64,000 bases of DNA from CAG-873 sp910578365. GTDB lineage: Bacteria > Bacteroidota > Bacteroidia > Bacteroidales > Muribaculaceae. A program made the position numbers and the translations under genes. This document shows positions 30,680 to 39,021 of the stretch, piece after piece. The notes under the pieces are model-generated. The model was not told where the DNA came from, searched no databases, and was given only the letters and a program-made list of their open reading frames with translations. The stretch lies in assembly GCA_951635545.1 (NCBI GenBank), contig OX620685.1, forward strand, positions 496,001-560,000, given 5' to 3'. Positions within the stretch are counted from its first letter, which is position 1, and each line of letters starts with the position of its first letter.

Positions 30680-31324
30680 ATGAACGACATCAAGCCAGCT
30701 AAATCCCCATTGCTGCCGGAGCCAACTCTGCGCCGGCTGCCATGGTATCTGGCCATTGTCAGCACCATGCGCAAGGCCGGCATCGAGTTCGTATCGTCGA
30801 CGCGCATAGCCGAGGAAAGCAACGTAGACGCCTCGCAGATAGCCAAGGACCTGTCGTTTCTGAGCATCAAGGGCAAAACCCGCATAGGCTACGAAGTGGC
30901 CTCGCTCGAGAAAGAACTGCGTGAGTTTCTGGGCTTTATGGAGTCGCATCGCGCCATCATGGTAGGCAGCGGCTCGCTGGGCGCCGCGCTTATCCACGAC
31001 TCCGGTCTTCAGCGATATGGTCTGGACATTGTGGCCGGTATCGACGTAGATCCCTCGCTGGTAGACAGCGAAATAGCAGGAATACATATATACCACCCCG
31101 ACGATATGGAGCGCGTAATTACTGATAACAACGTAACCATAGGCATCATAGCCGTGCCGGCCAACTCGGCCCAGGACATGGCCGACCGCCTGGTCGAAGC
31201 CGGCATAAAAGCGCTGTGGAACTTTACGCCGCGCCGGCTGCGCGCGCCCAAAGACGTGGTAATAACAAACACCTCCATATATTCACATCTGGCGGTGATG
31301 TACAACCGCCTTCGCCAACAATGA
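30680..31324 (+). CDS. rex: redox-sensing transcriptional repressor Rex
   Basis: 214 residues from ATG 30680; in-frame codons further up overlap the promoter. The N-terminal winged helix has PEPTLRRLPWYLAIV and VDASQIAKDLSFL; the C-terminal Rossmann domain has VGSGSLGAALI for NAD(H). Rex represses fermentation and respiration genes until NADH rises. Its stop overlaps the start of the next gene (ATGA) and a C25 peptidase gene follows 4 bases after that, so all three are one operon. Confidence 0.93.
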   Translation: MNDIKPAKSPLLPEPTLRRLPWYLAIVSTMRKAGIEFVSSTRIAEESNVDASQIAKDLSFLSIKGKTRIGYEVASLEKELREFLGFMESHRAIMVGSGSLGAALIHDSGLQRYGLDIVAGIDVDPSLVDSEIAGIHIYHPDDMERVITDNNVTIGIIAVPANSAQDMADRLVEAGIKALWNFTPRRLRAPKDVVITNTSIYSHLAVMYNRLRQQ

Positions 31325-31872
31325 AAGCCATACTCTGCAATAAGCGCTCCCTTGCAATGCCCCTGCCGGCAATACGTCTTATAGCCGACTCGGCCATAGG
31401 GCGCCAACGCGAGCCTTACTGGCTCGACTCCGACAGCGGACTAAGCTACACCGCACTCATTTGCCCCTGCTACCGGGTGGGCAGACTTGGTAAGAACATC
31501 GACCGCAAATTTGCCGCCAGATACATCGACGCCATAACTACGGCCGCCGTAATCTTGCCCTCGGAATATGCCGCCGCACCGATGGAAGCGCCGGAAATAT
31601 TCTTTGCTTCGACCAATGCCATGATACCGGGCGACGAAACTGAAATCGCCGAAGCGGCAATGCACACGATTGAGGCCGCCGGCAAACGGCTCGAATTTCA
31701 ATCAAGCGACTTTATTGGCGATGCCGTTGCCATGCTCACCCGATACATGACAATCAAAAACGGCGACAGACTAATCGACTGCAGCCACACCATAGCCGTA
31801 CCGCTGTGCCAGCGCGGCACAGTAGAGGCTACCCTCAACGGACAGACTGTGCTGAAATTCAAGGCACATTAA
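31321..31872 (+). CDS. degenerate fumarylacetoacetate-hydrolase-like protein
   Basis: 183 residues from ATG 31321, overlapping the rex stop. RLGKNIDRKFAARYIDAI matches the GKNIxxKFAxRYxDE segment of Bacteroidetes FAH-family proteins, and YMTIKNGDRL matches the C-terminal FITLKTGD region. The metal ligands are missing: the usual YEVE is replaced by SYTALIC and FTARD by AAVILPS. An active FAH enzyme is therefore unlikely; a binding or structural role is possible. The family link is from recalled consensus. Confidence 0.6.
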   Translation: MKAILCNKRSLAMPLPAIRLIADSAIGRQREPYWLDSDSGLSYTALICPCYRVGRLGKNIDRKFAARYIDAITTAAVILPSEYAAAPMEAPEIFFASTNAMIPGDETEIAEAAMHTIEAAGKRLEFQSSDFIGDAVAMLTRYMTIKNGDRLIDCSHTIAVPLCQRGTVEATLNGQTVLKFKAH

Positions 31873-31876
31873 ACCA

Positions 31877-34800
31877 ATGCTACCAAAAACACTATCTTAT
31901 ATATGTGTGGCAGTGGCAACACTTGCAGCCACTGCCACCGCTCATGCTCTGACACCCGACCACTTCAGCCGACGCTCGCTGCTGAGCGGCGGCAAATGGA
32001 TAAAGGTAAAAGTATGCCACAGCGGCATGCAGGCAATCAGCTTCGAACAATTGAGGGAATGGGGCTTCGACAAGCCCTCGAATGTGGCCGTGTACGGTTT
32101 CGGCAACGCCGAACTGGCCGGACGGACCTCTTTCGCCGACGACATACCCGATGATCTCACGCCCACAGCCACGCTCACCACCGCCGACCGCATAATATTC
32201 TATGGCGAAGCCACAACACGGCTACGGGCCACGTCGCACAACACCCTCGAATACATACACAACGTATACGACAATTACGGATACTACTTTCTAAGCGACA
32301 GCGGAGAAGGCAAGCCGGTACGCTACATCGACTACAGCCCGGATGAAGCAGGCAGTGTACAGACCACCCATCTGTGTGCCTGTATTCACCAGCCCGACGA
32401 CCACAACCCCATGAGCGGCGGAGCCTTCTGGCTCGGTCCCGAACTGTCGCAGGACAGCAGCCTGGAGTACAGTTTCGACATCAAAAAGTTTCAGGCCTCA
32501 GACGAAACCCACAGCTACGGCACTATGGGCTACACCTTTGTGGCCGGCGACGACAGCGACACCACCACCGTAAACGTAGTGCCGCCGTCCGGCATAACAA
32601 TCAGCAATATCATCAAGCGACATACGTTGCGCACCGGCAGTGCAAACACATATTTCAACAGCGCCGGCGGCTCGGTCCGCTTCCGTCCTCTTGCAGCCGA
32701 CGGCATCGAAAACCAACGCATTACCTTCGGCTTCAGACTGCATAAAAAGGCCCGGAAACCACGGTTTGCAGCCATAAAAAATGTGTGGGCCATATACCCC
32801 CGCCGCAACGAGCTGAACAGCGAAAGCCAGATGCAGATGTCGCTTGCCGCCACAACCTCCGGGCGCAATTTCAGCTTCACAAGCACGCGGAAAGCAGAGG
32901 TCTGGGACATCAGCGACCCACTGGACGTATATGCCTGCCGGACAAAATACAACGCTGCAGAGGGCATATACTCAGGCACACTCGACCGCATGTACGGCCC
33001 CGGCCATGCAGTGCCGCAAGTGGTGGTATTTGACCCCGACGGCGAACTCTACACACCTGAATACTGCTGCGAAGTGCCCCCTCAGAACATACACGGCGAC
33101 GAGGCACCCGACATGGTAATAATAAGTACCGACGAACTCTACGACGCCGCATGCGAACTGGCCGACATACACCGCAGTTTCGGCAGCACAGTAAATGTGT
33201 ACACCCACAATCAGGTGCTGAACGAATTCGGCAGCGGCGGAGCATCGCCCATGGCCTATAAAATGATGGTAAAGATGTTCTACGACCGCGCGCCACAGCG
33301 CTTCCGCAACCTTCTGCTCTACGGCCCGGCAACCTGGGACTTCCGCAGCCTGGTGATGCCCGACAACGAATATCTGCTCACCTTTCTGGCCGACCGCGAA
33401 AGCCACTACAAGGAATGCTCGGCCAACTTCAGCAGCGACGCCTACTTCGGCATGGTCGATGACAGCTACAGCAACCTTACGATAGAACTGGCCGACCAGC
33501 AGGTGGCCGTAGGACGTCTGAACGTTGCCAACAGCGGAGCGGCTCACGACGTAAACATGAAGATACACCACTACATGTCCAACCCGCCCGACCCCGCCGT
33601 ATTCGCCCGCCTGCTGGCAATCAGCTGCGACGGCGATGCCAACGCCCACTTCTACCAAGGGCAGGACGCCGCCGATGGTACCCTGGCCGCACATCCGGCT
33701 TTTACCGCCACCAGAGCCCACGTCAGCTTATATCCTGTGGTGAACGGCAAAGCCGAATTCACTACCCGCAAGGCCATGTCGGCGCTGTACGAGGGTCAGG
33801 GCATATTCGACTATACCGGCCACGGCGATGAAAACAATCTGGGACGTGGCAACGCCATAGTATGGCAGAAAGCCTCATCAGCAACGATGAACAACCGGCA
33901 CTACCCGGTAGCAATGCTGTCGACCTGCTCGGCCTATAACTTCGACCACGGCAACAACGATATAGCCACATCACTGACCTTCAAGGCCGGAGCAGGCGCC
34001 ATAGCCACTATTGGCGCATGCCGCAAGGTTTACCTGGCCTACAACGGAATATTCAACAACGCTGTGTTGCAGAGTTATGCTCAATCAGCGCCCGGAGCCA
34101 CCATAGGCGACATGTACACCCGGGCCCGGCACAAGGCAGTGGCCGACTGCGGCATCAACAAAGACGCTCTTGCCAACAATATGTGCTACAATCTCTGCGG
34201 CGACCCGCTGACAAAACTGCCCGTGCCCGACTACAACGCAACCATCACCTCCATCGGCAATAAACAGGCCCCTGCACCGGGCACCAGGCTCGCAGCAGCA
34301 CCGGGCAGCCGTATTACCATCAGCGGAAACATCAGCGACAAAAACGGTAAAAGCGTAAAAAACTTCAACGGCAGCATCCGCGCCATTATTTACGACGGTC
34401 CGTCGGAGCGACGCCAATACAGCGCCGCAGGCACCGATACCGTGCGCACCATATCGCTTGAAGAAGAAATTCTGGCCGAATGTGCAGGCCGTGTGAAAGC
34501 AGGCGAGTTCACAATCGACATGTGTCTGCCTGAACCACGCATCGCAGGAATACGCAACCGAATCATACTCTCGGCCATCTCTGACGGCACCACCCGATAT
34601 AGCGCACTCGGATTCACCGACTGCTTCGCAATCGACCCAGAAGGTGACTGCGGCACCGACGTGCAGACAACCAAGCCCGTAATCAGCCGGATGTATATCG
34701 ACTCGCCCGCCTCGGGCAGCAACTGCGAGCTGACCACCGACAGCACCCACACGTTCTACGCCATTGTAGAGGCTCCGGGCACTGGCATCAGCAACGCGAG

Positions 34801-35302
34801 CGCCATAATCGGAGGCTCGCCGAGGCTCACTCTCGACGGACGGCGCGATTACCCGGGAATAGGGTCGAACATCACTATCGATTCTCTGGGCCGCTACATA
34901 TTCGCCATGCCCCTGACCAGCGAACTAACAGCCGGATACCACCATCTGAAGTTCTCGCTCTCCAACACTCTTGGCGAGCCGGCATCACGCTCCATCAGCT
35001 TCCTGATCACACCTGCGGCATACAAAGTCAATATCAGTGTGGCTGAAACCACAGCCACAGAATGCGCCACCATAGAAATAGAAAGCGAAGCCGACGGCAC
35101 CACCAATCGCCTGCTCATACTCGACTACACCGGGCACACCGTGTTCTCGGCCTCTGATATAAGCTTCCCATACCGCTGGAACCTCAACGACAACAATGGA
35201 AACCGCGTAGCCGACGGAGCCTACACCGCAACAGTGATGGTGGCCGACAGCAAAGGCAGCGGAGCCTCGGCCCCGGCACAGATTACAGTAATACGCAAAT
35301 GA
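31877..35302 (+). CDS. C25 family cysteine peptidase, PorU paralogue
   Basis: 1141 residues. Signal peptide 1-24, N-terminal beta domain with WIKVKVCHSGMQAISFEQLR (parallel to WVKVRVDQSGLYRITASELR in the 27167 gene), catalytic His649 in FDYTGHGDENNLGR and Cys684 in LSTCSAYNFDHG, then Ig-like domains and a C-terminal FlgD-type repeat (YRWNLNDNNGNRVADGAYTA). Both catalytic residues are kept. It follows the FAH-like gene by 4 bases, placing it in the rex operon. A second sortase or a surface protease are both possible. Confidence 0.82.
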   Translation: MLPKTLSYICVAVATLAATATAHALTPDHFSRRSLLSGGKWIKVKVCHSGMQAISFEQLREWGFDKPSNVAVYGFGNAELAGRTSFADDIPDDLTPTATLTTADRIIFYGEATTRLRATSHNTLEYIHNVYDNYGYYFLSDSGEGKPVRYIDYSPDEAGSVQTTHLCACIHQPDDHNPMSGGAFWLGPELSQDSSLEYSFDIKKFQASDETHSYGTMGYTFVAGDDSDTTTVNVVPPSGITISNIIKRHTLRTGSANTYFNSAGGSVRFRPLAADGIENQRITFGFRLHKKARKPRFAAIKNVWAIYPRRNELNSESQMQMSLAATTSGRNFSFTSTRKAEVWDISDPLDVYACRTKYNAAEGIYSGTLDRMYGPGHAVPQVVVFDPDGELYTPEYCCEVPPQNIHGDEAPDMVIISTDELYDAACELADIHRSFGSTVNVYTHNQVLNEFGSGGASPMAYKMMVKMFYDRAPQRFRNLLLYGPATWDFRSLVMPDNEYLLTFLADRESHYKECSANFSSDAYFGMVDDSYSNLTIELADQQVAVGRLNVANSGAAHDVNMKIHHYMSNPPDPAVFARLLAISCDGDANAHFYQGQDAADGTLAAHPAFTATRAHVSLYPVVNGKAEFTTRKAMSALYEGQGIFDYTGHGDENNLGRGNAIVWQKASSATMNNRHYPVAMLSTCSAYNFDHGNNDIATSLTFKAGAGAIATIGACRKVYLAYNGIFNNAVLQSYAQSAPGATIGDMYTRARHKAVADCGINKDALANNMCYNLCGDPLTKLPVPDYNATITSIGNKQAPAPGTRLAAAPGSRITISGNISDKNGKSVKNFNGSIRAIIYDGPSERRQYSAAGTDTVRTISLEEEILAECAGRVKAGEFTIDMCLPEPRIAGIRNRIILSAISDGTTRYSALGFTDCFAIDPEGDCGTDVQTTKPVISRMYIDSPASGSNCELTTDSTHTFYAIVEAPGTGISNASAIIGGSPRLTLDGRRDYPGIGSNITIDSLGRYIFAMPLTSELTAGYHHLKFSLSNTLGEPASRSISFLITPAAYKVNISVAETTATECATIEIESEADGTTNRLLILDYTGHTVFSASDISFPYRWNLNDNNGNRVADGAYTATVMVADSKGSGASAPAQITVIRK

Positions 35303-35367
35303 TGCGGACCACCGAAATTTCAAAGCAATTTCCGCAATTAAATTAACAAAATTTACTTAGAAATCAC

Positions 35368-35375
35368 TATCTTTG
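35368..35375 (+). promoter_or_regulatory. -7 box of the trpS operon
   Basis: TATCTTTG, 35 bases before the trpS ATG; no clear -33 element. Confidence 0.5.
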
Positions 35376-35410
35376 CAAACTAAATCGACAAACCGCACGT
35401 ATATAAATAT

Positions 35411-36493
35411 ATGGACAACATAAATTCAAAAAAAGAAATAGTGGTAAGCGGCATCCGCTCCACAGGCAACCTGCACCTGGGCAACTACTACGGTGCGCTC
35501 AGCAAATTCATAAGCATACAGGACAACTACGACTGCAACTTCTTCATCGCCGACCTGCATGCCCTCACCACCAACCCCGAACCACAGCAGCTGCACGCCA
35601 ACGTAAAAAACATTCTGGCTGAATATCTCGCAGCCGGACTCGACCCCGACAAAGCGACAATATTCGTGCAGAGCGACATTCCTGAAATCAGCGAAATGTA
35701 CCTGCTGCTGAACATGCACGTAGGAATAGGCGAACTTATGCGTACAGCCTCGTTCAAAGACAAAGCCCGCAAGGCACTCGGCATAGGCACTGCCGCCGGT
35801 GATGCCGAAGACGACGAAAACTTCGAACACCAGATTATCGGTGCCGAAACCAACAAGCGCGTCAACGCCGGCCTGCTCACATACCCCACCCTCATGGCCG
35901 TGGACATTCTCATTCAGAAAGCCACCAAAGTGCCTGTAGGCAAAGACCAGCTGCAGCACCTGGAACTCACACGCCGCTTCGCACGCCGCTTCAACTCGTT
36001 CTACGGCGCCGACATCTTCCCCGAACCCACCGACCTAAACTTCGGCGGCGCACCAGTGAAAGTGCCCGGCCTTGACGGCAGCGGCAAAATGGGCAAAAGC
36101 GAAGGCAACTGCATTTATCTGGTCGATGACCCCAAGGTACTCCGCAAAAAAGTAATGCGCGCCATGACCGACGACGGCCCCCACCCCGGCCAACCCATGA
36201 GCGAACCCGTGGCAAACCTGTTCACACTGCTCGAACTCACCTCAACACCCGACGTAGTAAGCCTCTTCCGTCAGGCATACGACGACGGCACCTTGCGCTA
36301 CGGCGACCTCAAAAAACAACTCGCCGAAGACATCCTGGCCGTGACCAACCCCATACGCGAACGCGTAAGCGACATCCTCGCCGACGACGCATACCTCAAC
36401 CGTGTAGTTCGCCTTGGCGCCGAGAAAGCACGCGAACGCGCGGCAGCCACCCTGGCCGAAGTACGCAGCGTAATGGGCTTCCGCTCCTTCTAA
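35411..36493 (+). CDS. trpS: tryptophanyl-tRNA synthetase
   Basis: 360 residues, class Ic. HIGH-type motif GNLHLGNYYGAL at about residue 20 and KMSKS-type GKMGKSEGNCIYL at about 220. It charges tRNA-Trp in the cytoplasm. First gene of a plus-strand series running to 38806. Confidence 0.95.
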   Translation: MDNINSKKEIVVSGIRSTGNLHLGNYYGALSKFISIQDNYDCNFFIADLHALTTNPEPQQLHANVKNILAEYLAAGLDPDKATIFVQSDIPEISEMYLLLNMHVGIGELMRTASFKDKARKALGIGTAAGDAEDDENFEHQIIGAETNKRVNAGLLTYPTLMAVDILIQKATKVPVGKDQLQHLELTRRFARRFNSFYGADIFPEPTDLNFGGAPVKVPGLDGSGKMGKSEGNCIYLVDDPKVLRKKVMRAMTDDGPHPGQPMSEPVANLFTLLELTSTPDVVSLFRQAYDDGTLRYGDLKKQLAEDILAVTNPIRERVSDILADDAYLNRVVRLGAEKARERAAATLAEVRSVMGFRSF

Positions 36494-36519
36494 GCCCAAC
36501 CTAAAACAGCTCTTTCACC

Positions 36520-37620
36520 ATGCAAGACCATCCCGAAAACGACAGCCAATACAAAGGCCTGAACGTAAACTCCGGCGTGGCTCAGCCACCCCAGGTAAAC
36601 CCATACCTGAACAAAAGGCCCAAACGCAAGCCCCTGCCCGCAGCCTCCGAACTCATCGAAGGCATACTTAAAGGCGACGTGACCATGCTCAGCCGCGCCG
36701 TTACGCTGGTAGAGAGCATACAGCCCGCACACCAGGCAATAGCACAGGAGGTAATTGAAAAATGCCTGCCATACAGCGGCAAATCGCGCCGAATCGGCAT
36801 CACCGGCGTACCCGGTGCAGGCAAGTCGACATCAATCGACGTATTCGGCCTACACGTACTAAAGCAAGGAGGCAAACTCGCCGTACTCGCCATTGACCCC
36901 TCGAGCGAGCGCACCAAAGGCTCCATACTCGGCGACAAAACCCGCATGGAAAAACTGTCGCAACACCACGGCGCATTCATACGCCCCTCACCATCGGCAG
37001 GCTCACTGGGGGGCGTGGCTCGCAAAACACGCGAAACCATAGTACTGTGCGAAGCCGCCGGATACAACAACATATTCGTCGAAACCGTAGGCGTAGGACA
37101 GAGCGAAACAGCCGTCCACTCCATGGTCGACTTCTTCCTGCTCATACAGCTCGCCGGCACAGGCGACGAACTCCAGGGCATCAAGCGCGGCATCATGGAA
37201 ATGGCTGACGGCATAGTCATAAACAAAGCCGACGGCGACAACATAGGCCCGGCACAGCTGGCTCAGGCACAATTCCGTAGCGCACTCCATCTGTTCCCGC
37301 CGACAGAATCAGGCTGGCAGCCCGAAGTACTCACCTACTCAGGCTACTTCGAACTGGGCATAGCCGAAGTATGGGATATGATCGACCGATACTTCGCATA
37401 CGTCGACGCCAACGGATACTTCGAACGCCGACGCCACCAGCAAGCCCGCTACTGGATGTTCGAAACCATCGACGAACAACTGCGCAACCACTTCTACAAC
37501 AACCCCGAAGTCAACCGGCTCCTCGCCCGCAACGAAGACCTGGTGCTCGCCAACCGGCGCAGCTCATTCATAGCCGCCCGCGACGTACTCGACTTCTACT
37601 TCAAATCACTCCGACAATGA
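36520..37620 (+). CDS. meaB: methylmalonyl-CoA mutase-associated GTPase MeaB
   Basis: 366 residues, G3E-family GTPase (ArgK/MeaB). P-loop GVPGAGKST at residues 96-104, then AIDPSSERTKGSILGDKTRM and NKADGDN for guanine recognition. It loads and protects the B12 cofactor of methylmalonyl-CoA mutase. Its stop overlaps the next ATG. The mutase itself is not in the window, but the adenosyltransferase two genes downstream makes the same cofactor. Confidence 0.95.
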   Translation: MQDHPENDSQYKGLNVNSGVAQPPQVNPYLNKRPKRKPLPAASELIEGILKGDVTMLSRAVTLVESIQPAHQAIAQEVIEKCLPYSGKSRRIGITGVPGAGKSTSIDVFGLHVLKQGGKLAVLAIDPSSERTKGSILGDKTRMEKLSQHHGAFIRPSPSAGSLGGVARKTRETIVLCEAAGYNNIFVETVGVGQSETAVHSMVDFFLLIQLAGTGDELQGIKRGIMEMADGIVINKADGDNIGPAQLAQAQFRSALHLFPPTESGWQPEVLTYSGYFELGIAEVWDMIDRYFAYVDANGYFERRRHQQARYWMFETIDEQLRNHFYNNPEVNRLLARNEDLVLANRRSSFIAARDVLDFYFKSLRQ

Positions 37621-38006
37621 ACCGAATACTCTCCTTACTCGTCATAGCCCTTGTCGCCATACTCTTGCCGGCAAGCGCCCTGGCCAAAGGCGCCAAAGTA
37701 ACACTGGCCGAAAAAAGCTTTGACTTCGGCACCGTAAAACAGACCGACAAAGCAGTAACCCACACATTCACAATCACCAACAGCGGCGACGCACCTCTGG
37801 TGATAATCTCGGCCAGCGCATCCTGCGGCTGCACAAGGCCCACATACACCCCCGAGCCAATCGCACCAGGAGCCAAAGGCGAGGTAAAAGTCACCTTCAT
37901 ACCCGCCGGACAAAAAGGCGAAATAAACAAAGAAGTAAAAATACGCACCAACGCCACCAACGCCAAACGGCTGACACTGCGCATAACCGGCACCGTAACA
38001 CCATGA
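37617..38006 (+). CDS. DUF1573 secreted protein
   Basis: 129 residues from the ATG at 37617, which overlaps the meaB stop. Signal peptide about 1-23 (ending ASALA), then a single Ig/ASPM-SPD-2-Hydin-like domain: FDFGTVKQTDKAVTHTFTIT, CGCT and a terminal beta strand (RLTLRITGTV). Periplasmic or surface location; function unknown. Its stop also overlaps the next start. Confidence 0.88.
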   Translation: MNRILSLLVIALVAILLPASALAKGAKVTLAEKSFDFGTVKQTDKAVTHTFTITNSGDAPLVIISASASCGCTRPTYTPEPIAPGAKGEVKVTFIPAGQKGEINKEVKIRTNATNAKRLTLRITGTVTP

Positions 38007-38554
38007 AAGTATATACCCGAGGCGGCGACAAAGGCCGCACATCGCTTGTCGGCGGAAGCCGGGTACCCAAAAACCATCCGCGCCTTGAAGCCTATGGCAC
38101 ACTCGACGAACTCAACTCGTGGCTCGGCCTGGTAATATCCGAACCCGACCGCCTGCCCCAACTTGCAGTCGACACCCTGCTCGGAGTGCAGAACCGCCTG
38201 TTCGATATCGGCACCATACTGGCCACCGAGCCCGAAAGCAAATGGCAGCCCGAACCCCTGCCTGCCGACAGCGTGACCATGCTCGAACAAGCCATCGACG
38301 AGCTCGACTCCACCGTGCCGCCACACAACCGCTTCATACTACCCGGCGGATGCCCAGCAGCGGCACGCGCGCAGGTGGCACGCACAGTAGCGCGGCGCGC
38401 AGAGCGACTGCTCATAAGCCTTGGCGACAGTATCGAAATCGCTCCCGAGATATACGCCTACATCAACCGGCTGAGCGACTACCTGTTCGTAGTCGGACGC
38501 GCCGCAAATTATTTCAACGGTCGCGATGAAATATTTTGGGAAAAATCTTGTTAG
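38003..38554 (+). CDS. cob(I)alamin adenosyltransferase, PduO type
   Basis: 183 residues. YTRGGDKGRTSLVGGSRVPK is the N-terminal ATP-binding motif and ARTVARRAERLL and SDYLFVVGRAANY the C-terminal signatures. It transfers adenosyl from ATP to cob(I)alamin, giving coenzyme B12. Paired with meaB, this supplies methylmalonyl-CoA mutase for succinate-to-propionate conversion. Confidence 0.95.
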   Translation: MKVYTRGGDKGRTSLVGGSRVPKNHPRLEAYGTLDELNSWLGLVISEPDRLPQLAVDTLLGVQNRLFDIGTILATEPESKWQPEPLPADSVTMLEQAIDELDSTVPPHNRFILPGGCPAAARAQVARTVARRAERLLISLGDSIEIAPEIYAYINRLSDYLFVVGRAANYFNGRDEIFWEKSC

Positions 38555-38584
38555 TATATAAAAACTAAAAAAAACGAAATAACT

Positions 38585-38806
38585 ATGTATTGGACACTTG
38601 AACTTGCATCAAAGCTCGAAGACGCACCCTGGCCCGCCACCAAGGACGAGCTTATCGACTACGCCATGCGTTCCGGCGCACCACTCGAAGTAATCGAGAA
38701 TCTTCAGGAAATCGAAGACGAAGGCGAAACCTACGAAACCATCGAAGACATCTGGCCCGATTACCCCAGCAAAGAAGACTTTCTCTTCAACGAGGAGGAG
38801 TATTAA
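38585..38806 (+). CDS. DUF2795 small acidic protein
   Basis: 73 residues, strongly acidic. WPATKDELIDYAMRSGAP is the DUF2795 core, a helical domain. No known role. It is the last gene of the trpS-meaB series, 30 bases after the adenosyltransferase, with a terminator after it. Confidence 0.85.
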   Translation: MYWTLELASKLEDAPWPATKDELIDYAMRSGAPLEVIENLQEIEDEGETYETIEDIWPDYPSKEDFLFNEEEY

Positions 38807-38837
38807 GCCTACACAAAAGGATTAACACAAAGAATAC

Positions 38838-38882
38838 CAAAGAGTTGAGCTTCGCACCAAGCGACAGTCCAACTCTTTTTTC
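38838..38882 (+). terminator. intrinsic terminator of the trpS-DUF2795 operon
   Basis: AAGAGTTG pairs with CAACTCTT, followed by a T run (38876-38881). Confidence 0.85.
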
Positions 38883-39021
38883 TTGCATTTTACCCCCTTT
38901 TAGAGCATAATAAACTGGCGTAAAATTAGCGCACCGACAAAAAAAGAATATAGACAATCGGGATAAACTGTCGTATAACTGTTGTAAATTCGCTTAAAAT
39001 AAAAGAAACGGAACATACAAC

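Noticed and set aside
38883..39021. Attachment site of the integrase-bearing element
   Set aside because: No repeat of this A/T-rich segment was recognised on the far side, and the element's other end is obscured by IS insertions.
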